Shown here: positions 1 through 10,346 of the stretch, one piece after another
How positions within the stretch are numbered: the first letter of the stretch is position 1
Layout: every line of letters begins with the position of its first letter
Assembly (NCBI RefSeq): GCF_022458895.1
Contig: NZ_JAINFL010000010.1
Location: 159,790 to 223,789 of the forward strand
Reading direction: 5' to 3'
From: Roseihalotalea indica
GTDB lineage: Bacteria; Bacteroidota; Bacteroidia; Cytophagales; Cyclobacteriaceae
DNA length: 64,000 bases
The notes under the pieces: generated by a model
Databases searched by the model: none
The model's input: only the letters and a program-made list of their open reading frames with translations
Told to the model about the DNA's origin: nothing
Translations under genes and position numbers: made by a program

Positions 1-576
1 ACTTAAGTTTCTGTTTAGTGCTTTCCAATCCTGTCATATAATTTTGTTTCACTATAAATCGTATGCCCCTGTCTTTTGTTACTTACAAGACAGTAATTCT
101 TCGAGATAATTCTAAAATTCGATTAAATGTATCCTTAAGTACGGTATAGTGAACACTTAGTTGTTGATTGAGAAAATTATCAGTTTAAGCTATTATAAAA
201 ATAGGTGGATCAATACACAATGTTTACCTATTAAGAATAATTCTCAGTCTACCCACCTAAGTGCCAAGGTTAAGTATCAAAGACTCTGTATTCATTTTGC
301 ATTAAGGTTAAAAGATTACTAATAAAAGGATGTTTTCTTTATCTAAATGTTATTTTTCCAAAAACTATAAAATAACTTATCATTCCTAATACATCTAAAT
401 TCTCAAAAGGATCCATCTATAATATCAGCATAAAAAGCATAATATTTTATATAATTTACAAGATGCCATCTTTTAAATAAGTTTACCCTAAATACCCCTA
501 TCAAACCAGGAAAACCAATCTATTTTTACCTCGTAGGGGTAAATAAAGTATCTCATAATCTGACGTTATAGTAAGG

Positions 577-608
577 CCCATCTTCAGTAGGATGGGTTTT
601 CTTTTTTT
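577..608 (+). terminator. Rho-independent terminator-like hairpin, plus strand
   Basis: Stem CCCATC (577-582) and GATGGG (591-596) with an 8-nt loop is followed by TTTTCTTTTTTT. The orientation terminates rightward transcription, yet no plus-strand gene is visible in the preceding 570 bases. It therefore ends either an unseen small RNA or a long 3' UTR from a gene left of the window. Confidence 0.6.
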
Positions 609-613
609 AATGA

Positions 614-638
614 AAAAACCGCCCGAAGGCGGCTTTTA
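614..638 (-). terminator. Terminator of the secreted nuclease gene
   Basis: Read on the minus strand this is GCCGCC-TTCG-GGCGGT followed by a T run: a GC-rich stem with a stable TTCG tetraloop. It lies about 35 bases past the stop codon of the nuclease gene. A short A run on the other side may make it weakly bidirectional. Confidence 0.8.
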
Positions 639-668
639 TAAGGTTTCTTCCAAATAATTACAGTCACA

Positions 669-3600
669 TCAGGGGCACATTAATTTTACCACTTTTAAGC
701 CTTGCGATGGCAATTGTATTTGAAGTATTAGCTGCTTGGCCGTTGTATTCCATTGAGCAGCATTCAAGGTAAGTTGATTGTTCCCTACCTGTAAAGTATG
801 ATGCTGATTATACACCAATTTTCCTATTGCATCATATACTTTAAGAGAAGCAGTTTCCGGATTGTTACTCATAACCGTTACAAAAACTTCCTCTTGAATA
901 GGGTTAGGAAACACATTTACCTCAAAGGCCATTGGAGAAGAAATTTCGTCGACATCACTATCAATTATCTGTTTATCCAACGTCTCTTCCCGAGCCACTG
1001 GCGAATTTCCCTCTTCATATAGTGCTTCGCCTTCTATTACAGTACCTGTCTCGTCCTTATACTGATACTGTAATAAATACCAGTTGATGCCCGGCTTTTT
1101 CTTAGTGAGTAGAACAGTTGTATACTTTACATTTTTTCTTCCCTGGTCGATAACCTTACCTTCTTCATCTATTACCTTATAAATTAAGTTAGTGCGTACC
1201 CGGTCTGGGTTTTCTACATCCCAGACAACCTTGCGGGGATTCCAGCGAGAGATTTTCTCATTGGCAGAAACCATTAGTTTAGCCGGCTCGCAGGCTTCAT
1301 CACTTGATGCTGAAGTTCCGCTGATCTTTTCTCCCTGGTAGCGGTAACTATACTGGAGTGTAGCTTCGCCATCGCGAGTTGCCCGAAAAAATACTTCCCT
1401 CGTTTCGCCTGGTTTTAGTAAGTGAATGCGGGGTAGACTAGGTTCAGTTAGGCTAAAAAACACCAGGATTCGTTCATTAGTCGTATTTTTCACCTCCCAC
1501 CGCTTGAATTTGGCAGGTATGGTTGAGCAAACCGGGGTAACCACAATGGGGTTACGAGCTAAAGTTAAACGAGCCAACGGAGGGTCATGATCACTGACCA
1601 TATCAATAAACTCACTGTTGATATGCACAACGTCATACTCTGCTTCCCCAGCCAGACTCGCTGAAACTAGAATATGATCCAGCGCCTGAGCATTCCCTTC
1701 AAAATTGTAGCTATATCGCTCAGTCTCATCTAGTGTTTTGGTCAGGTTTACCAGGTTTTCTTCCAGAATCTCCAGAGGCTCAAAAAACTGGAACTCGTTG
1801 AAGTCGCCTAAAACGGCTACCTTGGCATCGGCATCTTCAGCCAGCAGTTCTGCCACAAAAGTATTCACTGCCTCCGCCTGATCAATACGACTATTTAAGC
1901 CGCCATTGGCCGGTGGCTGCTCATCACCAAATAGCGGATCACTACCACCTTTGGAAGAAAAGTGATTGTTAATAATCGTGATGGTTTGACTGTTGAAAGT
2001 GAAAGTAGCCACTAGTGGCAAGCGGCTTCGGTAAAACGGGTTATCAGGGTTGGTTTGCTGATCGGTGGGGTCTACTACCGTTTGTAGAGAACCTTCCACC
2101 AGTGAAACCCGGTCGGAATTGTACAAATAAGCTACCCGGATATTTCCTCCTGGCTCTCCACCGTTGGTATCATCTCCGATAAAAGGGTTATCAATAAATG
2201 CATACGTTGGACCACCAGCCGCACTGATGGCATCTACCACTGCCTGAAGCGTTTGATCGGCTGAAGTTACACTGGTATTGTCTGCTCCATCATTATCCTG
2301 CACCTCCTGAAGGGCGATAACATCCGGAGTTTTCAGATAATTAATGATCTGGTTAGCAATAGCTTCAAAGCGATCATCACTGGGGTCCAGATTCTCAACA
2401 TTATAGCCCGCCAGGGTCAGTTGGTCAGCCGTGCCAGTCAGGGATGTGGTTTCCCGACTGTTACCACCACTCTGAGCATTTACCGGGCTAATCGGAAGAA
2501 TTGCGTAATCATCAAAGCCGTACCCGACCACCCCGGTGATATCTCCTAGCAGGTCGCCAATATTTACTTCCGGTGTGGTTCCTGATGGGAGTGGAGGATC
2601 GATCTGGATACGTTCAGGATTGAGATCAGCCCCAATAGGATTGTTTGGGTCGTCATCATCAAGAATGGTAATGCCACCGCGGGCATTTTCTCCGGTTGCG
2701 TAAGCATCATTTCCTGAAATAGCGTATACTTCGCCAAAATTGTTGGTCAGACTTACGGCCTGGGCATTGGGAAGTGTTACCAGCATGCCTTCCAGGCTTT
2801 CCCAGAAATCTCGCCCATCACGGGTAGGATCATAGTCGGTAGAACCAGCATCGTCTACAATTTCAGTAGGAGGTTGCCGATCCACTCCCAGCACTAGCGG
2901 AGTAATACTGCCGGTGCCAATCACCGCAATGTCAGTAACATCTTCTAGTTGGGTGGCTTCAAAATATTCGCTTACTGTTCCGGTTACCTCTAGCAAGTCT
3001 CCAATAGCTACTGAAGGGGCTGAGCCAGTGAACACTAAAATTCCGTCAGAAGTATCTTCGTTTCCGTCTCCGGTAGCGTCCTGCATGTAAAATCCGTTAG
3101 AAGCTATAGCCGTCACCACTCCCTGCGTCTTCACTGGTTGCCCAACCAGCGGCGAGGCATAGGTGGGAGATGTAAAATCATCACCATCGCCCTGAATCTC
3201 ATAGATAGCAACCGACGCTACAGGTATTTCCGGTTCAACATTTTCTGCCCCAGGGGTTGGAGCAAAGGCGGCGTAGGTTTGGGTATTTCGGAACCCGCCT
3301 GTTCCGTTCGGAAAGCGCTGTACTGACTCAGTAGTAGCACTTCCATTCTCATTTTCATCTACCTGCGGCTGGTTTTCATTTAGCAAGGTCAGCAGCTCGG
3401 CATCGTCATCATCACTGGTATCATAGACAATAGCATCCAACAGATTTTCCAGTGTGATGGGGGTTCCACTCGGAAAGTCAGCGGCATTTCCTTCGTACAG
3501 AGCCACCGCATCTGGTCCATTCTGTAAACCATTGGTTGTGAACTCTACCAAATCAACATTTGGCACTGTAGCACTGCCAATGACAAAGTATCCGTTCTCA

Positions 3601-4400
3601 TCAGTGTTGTTTCCATCCAGATCAATGGCATCATAAGCCACATCACCGTTGCCATTAAAAAGCACAACTACAAAACCGTCCAAGGAGGTATTTCCAGCCC
3701 CGCCGTCATAAAGCTCAATAAATTCGGCAGCATCCGTACTATTTTGATCAGCATCAATTTCGTTAATAACAATCACCGGGGTTTCACCTGGTCCGCCATC
3801 ACCATCTGGCTGATAGGTCCCTAAAGGAAAAGGGGTACTGGCGGAGGCATTGGTTGTTTCTCCATCCAGGGCATCTGTACCGCTGTAAAGCCAGTTATCC
3901 AATTGAAAAGTGCTTCCATCCGGGCCGGTACCATTTTGTCGATACGCCCATCCATCAGTGTATTCCCAGGCCTGGTTGCTACCGCTAGCATCGATATCAC
4001 CAAAAATATCAACCACCACACCGTTTTGAAAAAGCTCAATGGCATCGTCCCCATTGATGCTCGCTGCTGAGCCACTGATGTAATCCGGGGTAAATCCGAA
4101 AAAATTGTTAAAGCCCGGGCTTTCGGTAGCAATGTAAAGGTACTCACCGGCAGAAACGGCATCGGCAGGAAACGTAAACTCTTCCCCATCGCTGCCTCCG
4201 CCATTGTTGGCGGAGCCCAGGCCATAGCTGCTCAGGTCGGCAATATCACTGAGAGCATATATTTCAATAGCCTTAGGAATACCACCCGTCAGCGGGCCAT
4301 CCACAACCCCGGTAATAATCAAATCAGATTGCGCCCGTGAATAACCGGCCAGGCATATACCGAGGATACAGCAGGCTAAGGTTCGTAAAATGTGTTTCAT
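669..4400 (-). CDS. Secreted multidomain endonuclease/exonuclease/phosphatase-family nuclease with T9SS sorting domain
   Basis: Predicted extracellular DNase of the ExeM/NucH type, 1243 residues. A signal peptide (about 1-23) ends in YSRAQ. Two lamin-tail-like beta domains follow (about 24-190 and 205-345; the second begins VIVINEIDA). An OB-fold domain of the YhcR type lies near 415-505. The EEP nuclease domain runs from about 660 to 955, with the family signatures GYNVENLD, ALQEVQ, NHFSSKGG, LGDFNEF, LDHILVS and SDHDPP, which supply metal ligands and catalytic His/Asp residues. About 200 residues of beta-rich sequence lead to a C-terminal type A sorting domain (from about 1157: VFPNPIQEEVFVTV, then an ending in VVKLMCP). 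The protein is therefore probably exported by the type IX system and attached to or released from the surface. Likely role: scavenging phosphate or nucleotides from extracellular DNA, or remodelling biofilm. Monocistronic, with its own terminator. Confidence 0.88.
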   Translation of the reverse strand: MKHILRTLACCILGICLAGYSRAQSDLIITGVVDGPLTGGIPKAIEIYALSDIADLSSYGLGSANNGGGSDGEEFTFPADAVSAGEYLYIATESPGFNNFFGFTPDYISGSAASINGDDAIELFQNGVVVDIFGDIDASGSNQAWEYTDGWAYRQNGTGPDGSTFQLDNWLYSGTDALDGETTNASASTPFPLGTYQPDGDGGPGETPVIVINEIDADQNSTDAAEFIELYDGGAGNTSLDGFVVVLFNGNGDVAYDAIDLDGNNTDENGYFVIGSATVPNVDLVEFTTNGLQNGPDAVALYEGNAADFPSGTPITLENLLDAIVYDTSDDDDAELLTLLNENQPQVDENENGSATTESVQRFPNGTGGFRNTQTYAAFAPTPGAENVEPEIPVASVAIYEIQGDGDDFTSPTYASPLVGQPVKTQGVVTAIASNGFYMQDATGDGNEDTSDGILVFTGSAPSVAIGDLLEVTGTVSEYFEATQLEDVTDIAVIGTGSITPLVLGVDRQPPTEIVDDAGSTDYDPTRDGRDFWESLEGMLVTLPNAQAVSLTNNFGEVYAISGNDAYATGENARGGITILDDDDPNNPIGADLNPERIQIDPPLPSGTTPEVNIGDLLGDITGVVGYGFDDYAILPISPVNAQSGGNSRETTSLTGTADQLTLAGYNVENLDPSDDRFEAIANQIINYLKTPDVIALQEVQDNDGADNTSVTSADQTLQAVVDAISAAGGPTYAFIDNPFIGDDTNGGEPGGNIRVAYLYNSDRVSLVEGSLQTVVDPTDQQTNPDNPFYRSRLPLVATFTFNSQTITIINNHFSSKGGSDPLFGDEQPPANGGLNSRIDQAEAVNTFVAELLAEDADAKVAVLGDFNEFQFFEPLEILEENLVNLTKTLDETERYSYNFEGNAQALDHILVSASLAGEAEYDVVHINSEFIDMVSDHDPPLARLTLARNPIVVTPVCSTIPAKFKRWEVKNTTNERILVFFSLTEPSLPRIHLLKPGETREVFFRATRDGEATLQYSYRYQGEKISGTSASSDEACEPAKLMVSANEKISRWNPRKVVWDVENPDRVRTNLIYKVIDEEGKVIDQGRKNVKYTTVLLTKKKPGINWYLLQYQYKDETGTVIEGEALYEEGNSPVAREETLDKQIIDSDVDEISSPMAFEVNVFPNPIQEEVFVTVMSNNPETASLKVYDAIGKLVYNQHHTLQVGNNQLTLNAAQWNTTAKQLILQIQLPSQGLKVVKLMCP

Positions 4401-4574
4401 GAGAATCGATTAGGTTTAATAAAAAAGGAGGTAAAAATAGAAAATTGAACCGGTGCCGACTTAGCCTTTTTATTATCAAATTGTTAAGAAACTTCAGAGG
4501 GTACCCGGTGCCAAACAGATGGCTTTTAGAAAAGAATATTTATAGAGCAAGAAATGAAATGATCAGAATAAACG

Positions 4575-4904
4575 CTAGTCCGCTTCCACTTCTAATTGTT
4601 GGTGTACCATTTGCCGAAATGCCTCGTACCGATCCTGATGGCTGGCCTCAAACCCCAATAGCTTCAGTGTTTCTTTAAACCCATCCACCGACTCTCCCGC
4701 CAGCGAAACCTGGGCCAGATGATACTGATTGTAAGATGGTACCAGAATATAAGGTTTACGGTAAACATCTTGTACGGAAAGCATTGTTGTACACGTATAG
4801 AGGGTATAGGCTTCGTACGTTTTGCACTCCTCATCTAATCTGAGCAAAATTGCTTTGTGAGATAATAGTAATTCGTAAAACGATGTTGAATTTGCGTTGT
4901 CCAT
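4575..4904 (-). CDS. Conserved-looking hypothetical protein, 109 aa
   Basis: Small soluble protein without signal peptide or membrane segment. It contains a Cys/Tyr-rich middle (TYEAYTLYTCTTMLS) and an acidic C-terminus. I do not recognise a family. It starts at an ATG and lies between the nuclease and the TonB receptor genes in the same orientation. It is kept as a gene because no other frame covers this stretch and the composition is protein-like. Confidence 0.55.
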   Translation of the reverse strand: MDNANSTSFYELLLSHKAILLRLDEECKTYEAYTLYTCTTMLSVQDVYRKPYILVPSYNQYHLAQVSLAGESVDGFKETLKLLGFEASHQDRYEAFRQMVHQQLEVEAD

Positions 4905-5004
4905 ATGCTTGAATATGCTTTAATAAATACCATGCGAAGGTAGTTATACCAGCGGCCAGGCATATTGCGGCTACATCAAGGAATAGTAAAGTTTGTGTTA
5001 ATCC

Positions 5005-7584
5005 CTACCGGAAACGGCCGGTTAGCTGAACACCGAACAAACGGGGTGGTCCGGCAATGAAGGTAGGAATTCCCAGTGCCTCTCCGGTATTTCCGGCATC
5101 AATTAGGTAGTCTTCATCCGTAGCATTATTCACGTATACAGCCAGCTCGGCTCGCTGATTCCACCACTGCACTCCGGTACGCACATTCAATAACTCATAC
5201 CCTTCCTGTTCCAGTCCGGCCTGGTTCTCTTCTTCAAAAAAGACGTGTGACTTGTAAGAATAGGTGGGACGAAAAAACCAGCGTCCCCAGTCAGATAAAG
5301 CAAACGTGAGATTAAGCCCTAGCGAGCCGGAATGTTTAGGGGTGAGGCGGAATGTATTTCCGGCTAATGCCTGATCTTGCCCATCCGCACCGTTATTATC
5401 AAAAGCAGCATCAATAAAAGCATAACTTCCAAACACCTGAATAGCTCGGGTCAGCACACCTCTTAATGAAGTTTCAAAACCATAGGCGGTGGCATTCCCC
5501 ACATCGCGGGTTTCATAAACCAGCCCGGCACTGGATAAAGAAGCTACCTGGGTTTGAAAGTCTCGGTAATCGTAATAGAAGGCACTGGCATCCCATTGAA
5601 ATCGGTCTTGTTGCATCAGTAATTTACTGCCCAGTTCGTAGCTCCAGACAATCTCATCGTTCAACACGCTTACTTCCTGCCCTAGTACCTGAATCACATT
5701 CGGGCGCCGCCCCCGGGCTACACTGCCGAACAAGTTCCAGTCTGGTTTAATCTGGTAATCCAGCGCGACTCGCCCCACCATCGACAGAAATGTCTCATTG
5801 TGTGAAACCCTCCCTCGCGAAGGTGGAAAGAGGTTATTCGGCAGCGTGCCTAACACAAAACCAAGGGCTCCAAACTTTTTAGCATCCTGCGATTCAATCG
5901 CTCCAGTGATATTCTCGTAAGTACCTCGCAATCCCAGCGTTACATCTAGTTGGTCGTTGAGAGGATAGGTGCCATCGGCAAATAATTCAAAAGCATAATT
6001 TTTCCCGTAGTTCGTCTGCCCCTCGGGGTTGGATGCGTTCAGCGGTAGTCCGGCCAATACATTAAATACTTCCGGTACGTCGGGAATAGCCTGAACCAGG
6101 TTGGCGGTACCATCCGGGTTTACCAGCGGCTCTTCGGGAATGCTTTGCAATAAGCTTTCTTTATCCGGACGATCTGAGTTTTGAATACTTCCCCGGATGG
6201 CGGGAGTAAAAAGCGTATATAAACTTTGCTCATTAGTTTCCAGCACAAGCTGCTGAGAACCATCCTCCCAGAAGAAACTCACTCCGCCAAAACCCGAAAA
6301 TCCGGAAGCTTTCTGATAGTTTACCCGTATTTCCTGGCTAAACTGCTTTCCTAATGCATGTTCCGAAGACCATAAGGCCGGGGCAACGGTTCCGTCAGCA
6401 TCTAATGACTCGTAAGCATCAAACTCCCGATAAGCAGTAATTGACGTCAAATCCAGCGTATTGGTCAGCGTATGATTCGCCAATAAAGTAGTTCCCCATA
6501 CCGTACGATCAACGAACAGGTCTTCTCCCCGCTCCAGATCAGCAAAGGTAAATGGACTGGTTGTTCCCCCGGCCGGAGCATATATCCCGCTTTTAAAGGC
6601 CGTGCCGGGTGGGGTATCTATTTGGTAGTTTACAATCAGATCGATCACTGTTCTTGAGCCGGGCAGATAGCGTATAGATGTACGAATTGCTTTGGTATCT
6701 TTCCCATTAAGGTTACCACCCGAAAGATTTTGAATGTAACCGTCTCGTTGATTAAGAATTCCGGCAACCCGTACTAATAACGTATCCTCAATCACGGGCA
6801 GGTTAACAAAGCCCGAAAGCAGGCGTTGATCATAGTTACCCACTCCTAACCGTAGTTCGGTATTAAAATTACGCTGAGGTTTGTTCTGGATGAGATGCAC
6901 CGCACCGATCTGCGCTCCCCGACCAAACAGTGTCCCCTGGGGTCCTTTTAACACTTCTACCCGTTCCAGATCAAAAAGCTCTACCACCGAACCACGGGAT
7001 TTGCTGATTGAGACCCCATCCTGAAATACCGATACCCGGGGTTCCAGGCGAGAATCTCCATCATCGCTGGTGATGCCCCGAATAACAAACCCGGGGTTAT
7101 TAGGGCTTTGTACCTGCACCTGTAACCCGGGCACGTATTCGGACAGTGCGTCAAACTCGTAAATGTTGGTTTCTTTGAGGAAATTGCCGTCGTGGCTGGT
7201 CAGGGCAATGGGCACCTCCTGCACCAGTTGGCTTCGCTTCTGAGCGGTAACCACCAGACCATCCAGGGAAAGCACTTTTTCATCTAGCGTGATGGTAATA
7301 TTGGTGATTTGTCCAGCCTGAACGTTCACCGTTTTGCTTTGCTCTTCAAACCCTACCGAGCTTATTTGGAGGGTATAAGTCTGAGCGGGCAGATCATTAA
7401 AGCTAAATTGTCCGGCCTCATTCGTAGCTGTTCCAACCGTAGTACCCAATACTAATACGGTTGCTCCGGGAATGGGCGGTCCTTCTGACTGTTGTACGAT
7501 GCCGCGAAGCGTACCCACTCCGGTCTGGCTCCAACTCAGATAACTCACAAATAAGCCACACAATAAGCTCAGGACAAACCGCAT
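5005..7584 (-). CDS. TonB-dependent outer-membrane receptor with carboxypeptidase-like regulatory domain
   Basis: Predicted outer-membrane active transporter for an iron chelate, vitamin or carbohydrate; the substrate cannot be read from the sequence. Signal peptide about 1-19 (ending SYLSWSQ). A CarboxypepD_reg-like domain at about 23-100 begins GTLRGIVQQ and includes PGATVLVLGT and SSVGF. The plug domain at about 110-235 carries GLVVTAQKR (TonB-box region), FVIRGI and the signature VEVLKGPQGTLFGRGAQIGA. A 22-strand barrel fills the rest and ends in the aromatic FGVQLTGRFR typical of BAM substrates. Length 859 residues is normal for the family. The alpha/omega style plug (VTAQKR, FEAL-type YVPGLQV) resembles catecholate or alkaloid-type receptors more than SusC, and no SusD gene adjoins. 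The next gene downstream on this strand is the 109-aa hypothetical. Confidence 0.9.
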   Translation of the reverse strand: MRFVLSLLCGLFVSYLSWSQTGVGTLRGIVQQSEGPPIPGATVLVLGTTVGTATNEAGQFSFNDLPAQTYTLQISSVGFEEQSKTVNVQAGQITNITITLDEKVLSLDGLVVTAQKRSQLVQEVPIALTSHDGNFLKETNIYEFDALSEYVPGLQVQVQSPNNPGFVIRGITSDDGDSRLEPRVSVFQDGVSISKSRGSVVELFDLERVEVLKGPQGTLFGRGAQIGAVHLIQNKPQRNFNTELRLGVGNYDQRLLSGFVNLPVIEDTLLVRVAGILNQRDGYIQNLSGGNLNGKDTKAIRTSIRYLPGSRTVIDLIVNYQIDTPPGTAFKSGIYAPAGGTTSPFTFADLERGEDLFVDRTVWGTTLLANHTLTNTLDLTSITAYREFDAYESLDADGTVAPALWSSEHALGKQFSQEIRVNYQKASGFSGFGGVSFFWEDGSQQLVLETNEQSLYTLFTPAIRGSIQNSDRPDKESLLQSIPEEPLVNPDGTANLVQAIPDVPEVFNVLAGLPLNASNPEGQTNYGKNYAFELFADGTYPLNDQLDVTLGLRGTYENITGAIESQDAKKFGALGFVLGTLPNNLFPPSRGRVSHNETFLSMVGRVALDYQIKPDWNLFGSVARGRRPNVIQVLGQEVSVLNDEIVWSYELGSKLLMQQDRFQWDASAFYYDYRDFQTQVASLSSAGLVYETRDVGNATAYGFETSLRGVLTRAIQVFGSYAFIDAAFDNNGADGQDQALAGNTFRLTPKHSGSLGLNLTFALSDWGRWFFRPTYSYKSHVFFEEENQAGLEQEGYELLNVRTGVQWWNQRAELAVYVNNATDEDYLIDAGNTGEALGIPTFIAGPPRLFGVQLTGRFR

Positions 7585-7610
7585 AGTTTGATGGTTTGCC
7601 CGATAAGTTA

Positions 7611-9221
7611 TTATTTTTTGCTGAATGCCGGTTTTTTAGCCAGAGAATATTTTTTAGTAGCCTCGGTACACCGCAGTTCAATGGTTACGGGTTCAAACAG
7701 CTCCCGGTGCTGAAAGACAATGGGTAGTGTCGGTTGAATAGAATCCAGCTCAGGGGAATATTGCTCACGAGTAATAATGAACGCCTCATGCTGGTTGAGA
7801 TACTGCTGTAAACTGTCTAGGGTAGAAAATTGCCGGATCGGGCGTTGCAGGTAAAAAGAAAATGCCGGATTAAATCGCTTGTAACTCACCACTTCCCGAT
7901 TTTCCGGGATCTGTTCCAGGGCTTTCGTAATTGGATTTAGTTGATCAACCCGGGGTAAGATCACATAAAATGAAAGTAAGATTAGCGCTATCCAGGATAA
8001 AGCCAGCGCACTGATCATGTTAGCTACCTGCTGATGATAGGCAAACCACCACGCTAGCAGTCCGAAAACCGGAGCAAGTACAAAGCAAAAAGCCAGATCG
8101 CGCAAAGAAACCAAATGAGCTTCAGTTTCCAGGCCAAGATAAACCCCTACGGGCAACGCCACCATTAGTAAAGCATACACCAGCACGGTAGCAGCAACAG
8201 CATATTTTTTCAGGTTCTCGGGCTGAAAGAGTTGGCTTAGAAAATATCCCAAGATGATCGCCAGAAACGGAAAAGCCGGAGCCACATAGGTAGGCAACTT
8301 CGTACCGGATAACGAAAAAAATACCACTACAACTAACACCGTGAGCAGCGCCAGCAACAACAACCGCTCGGAGCGATTACACCACGCCAGATGAATCGCC
8401 TGCCCGGCCAGCATCGAGAAAGGAAACATCCCGACAATGATTAGTAAAGGAATTATCCAGAATGGCCCACCGTGACCTTCCATGGGTTCCAGAAACCGGC
8501 TGACATTCTCGCGAAACAAAAATTGCTGTAACCATTCTCCATCCGTAGCTACAGTCACTGCTACATACCACGGGGCTGCAATCAGTACAAACAGAGTAAT
8601 GCCCCACCAGGGCAAGAAACCTCGTAAAACGGGCCAGCGTAACGATTTGGTAGCTAATAAAAACAATAAAGTCACCATACCTACAATGACGAGGGCTACT
8701 GGTCCTTTTGCCATGACACCTAACCCCAGGGCGGTATAGGCTAACCATAAGTATTTCTGGTTGGTAGTCTCAAAGGTGGCATAAAAGGATAAAATGCTAA
8801 GGGTCACAAAAAAGATAAGATACGGGTCGGGTACTGCCAGATGAAATTGCACAGCCACATGCAGCGAGGATAATAGTACGATGCTCGATAAAAATGCTAC
8901 TCGCTCACCCAGAAATCGACGGGCAAACAAAAAAGTAGTCAGAACAGTGAGAATACCAAAGATGGCTGAGAAAAAACGGGCTCCTAACTCAGTAACACCA
9001 AATATGCGGTAACCCAAGGCCATAAAGTAGTAATGCAGGGGTGGTTTTTGTGCCCTCAGCTTATAGTTAAAGGTAGGCACCACCCACTGATCAGCCTCCA
9101 GCATCTCCCGGGCGCAACCGGCGTTTTTCGCTTCATCCAGAATGTAAATAGACGGGCCGCCCAGATTGCTAAAAAAAATAATGGCTGCCAGCAAAGAAAT
9201 TATGGCAAGTCCTCGCGTCAT
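7611..9221 (-). CDS. GT39/ArnT-like membrane glycosyltransferase
   Basis: Integral membrane glycosyltransferase of the polyprenyl-phosphate-sugar dependent (GT-C fold) class, probably modifying lipid A, a glycan or a protein in the periplasm. The first periplasmic loop contains the acidic pair of the family in YILDEAKNAG, followed by REMLEADQWVVPTFNYKLRAQKPPLHYY, a typical ArnT/PMT-like stretch. About eleven or twelve hydrophobic helices follow and then a C-terminal soluble portion. An ATG 63 bases further upstream (9284) opens the frame, but I prefer the internal ATG at 9221 because MTRGLAIISLLAAIIFF starts directly with the first helix and the upstream 21 residues add a broken hydrophobic segment. 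The 26-bp gap to the TonB receptor gene suggests co-transcription. Acceptor unknown. Confidence 0.8.
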   Translation of the reverse strand: MTRGLAIISLLAAIIFFSNLGGPSIYILDEAKNAGCAREMLEADQWVVPTFNYKLRAQKPPLHYYFMALGYRIFGVTELGARFFSAIFGILTVLTTFLFARRFLGERVAFLSSIVLLSSLHVAVQFHLAVPDPYLIFFVTLSILSFYATFETTNQKYLWLAYTALGLGVMAKGPVALVIVGMVTLLFLLATKSLRWPVLRGFLPWWGITLFVLIAAPWYVAVTVATDGEWLQQFLFRENVSRFLEPMEGHGGPFWIIPLLIIVGMFPFSMLAGQAIHLAWCNRSERLLLLALLTVLVVVVFFSLSGTKLPTYVAPAFPFLAIILGYFLSQLFQPENLKKYAVAATVLVYALLMVALPVGVYLGLETEAHLVSLRDLAFCFVLAPVFGLLAWWFAYHQQVANMISALALSWIALILLSFYVILPRVDQLNPITKALEQIPENREVVSYKRFNPAFSFYLQRPIRQFSTLDSLQQYLNQHEAFIITREQYSPELDSIQPTLPIVFQHRELFEPVTIELRCTEATKKYSLAKKPAFSKK

Positions 9222-9609
9222 AGAAAAATGAATTTCCTGCGAAAGTACTAAAGCCATCAGGAAGCTGCTGCTGTAGCAGATCAACTTAAGATTAAATCTC
9301 TATCAAAAAATTAATACCCTCATAACATTTTGTTAATCAACATATTAGCTTCCATTTAATTGAGATAGCACTTTTTCAGCCTGTGCAAAAATAAATGGTA
9401 ATATGCCATAACTATTCAATAATGAGCAACTCTACTTTCTTTGGGTGATCTCTGGCTATTCTCATTGGCGATCTGCCCGAGCAATCTTAAGATTATGCCC
9501 TTTTACCTGCACATCGCTCAACGAGAAAGTAGTACGTCAAATTATCAGCATACCGGATAAGTTCTGCTGAGAGTGTCCCATAATTACATATGAAGTACTG
9601 ACCCAAGAG
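9222..9609. other. Intergenic stretch without a recognised gene
   Basis: AT-rich sequence between the glycosyltransferase and the small secreted protein gene. I see no long frame, repeat or strong terminator. It presumably contains the promoter of the leftward glycosyltransferase gene, but no clear TAnnTTTG box stands out. Confidence 0.5.
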
Positions 9610-10011
9610 TTAGTACACGACCTTCAGATCATCCTTCAACCGTTGGGCAAACTCTTTATCTACAGAGATAATAGGCGTAGAATCTTGATGAATTGGAAGA
9701 TGCTTGCGTAAAAAAGCCCCTTCTGGAAGTACAACAGTTCTTATATCTTGCATGACTTGCCAGTAGCGAAGCGCCCAGGCATTGTCCAGCTTTTCAGGTT
9801 TGTATTCTTGTAACTCCTGTCCTGAAACACTTTCCTCATAAATAGAATGCGAAAGTGCTGATCCTGGTAATACCCTATAATAAGTTTCAGCCAGAGCATA
9901 GGGTTGCTGAGAAGTAAGATGCTCAACTGTTACATTAAGTGAAATATCCTGACTCCAGGCTGAACAGCACGCCATAAAAAGAATAGAAAAAGTAAGTAAA
10001 GTTTGTCGCAT
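9610..10011 (-). CDS. Small secreted hypothetical protein, 133 aa
   Basis: A signal peptide is clear (MRQTLLTFSILFMACCSAWSQ, cleavage after SWSQ-like AWSQ). The mature part of about 112 residues is polar with no known motif. A Cys pair in the signal region is not a good lipobox. No recognised family. It stands alone between two intergenic gaps of more than 330 bases. Confidence 0.6.
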   Translation of the reverse strand: MRQTLLTFSILFMACCSAWSQDISLNVTVEHLTSQQPYALAETYYRVLPGSALSHSIYEESVSGQELQEYKPEKLDNAWALRYWQVMQDIRTVVLPEGAFLRKHLPIHQDSTPIISVDKEFAQRLKDDLKVVY

Positions 10012-10346
10012 GAGATTCCTTGTGGTTTATAAACGCAAGGTTAGAGGATTATCTATCGATTTTCTGGTGGAATTACCCGGAAGCCTCACATGCGTAGGGT
10101 TATCCTCCAAAAGCAAAACCCTAACTCAAGAAGTGGTTAAAATTGATTACGTAGACAGGGAGTATGTTAGAAGGCAGACCGGGTTTGTTAAATACTCACT
10201 ATGAAATCCGAAATGCAGGTGTTTTCATCAAACCGTGAGAGAATACGGATAATAACCCTTTAATCAAGAAGTTAACCGTTACCAGCTCGCGTATTGTTTT
10301 CGCCATAAAAACCAAAACTTCCACTAGTCGGGAGAAAAAACGCTGG
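10012..10346. other. Intergenic stretch without a recognised gene
   Basis: A plus-strand open frame of 64 codons here has no family resemblance and overlaps the promoter region of the leftward gene, so it is not called. A short inverted repeat AGGGTT/AACCCT occurs near 10098-10134. Nothing else is evident. Confidence 0.45.

Larger units (their letters stand above)
1..668. other. AT-rich intergenic stretch, no gene seen
   Basis: No open frame of convincing length or composition is visible on either strand. The stretch is strongly AT-rich. Its only clear structures are the two hairpins near its right end, annotated separately: a plus-strand terminator-like hairpin and the minus-strand terminator of the nuclease gene. 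The left part may be the end of an intergenic region or a degraded sequence. Confidence 0.6.

Noticed and set aside
10010..10204. Plus-strand frame of 64 codons
   Set aside because: Overlaps the start of the leftward secreted protein gene and has no recognised domain.
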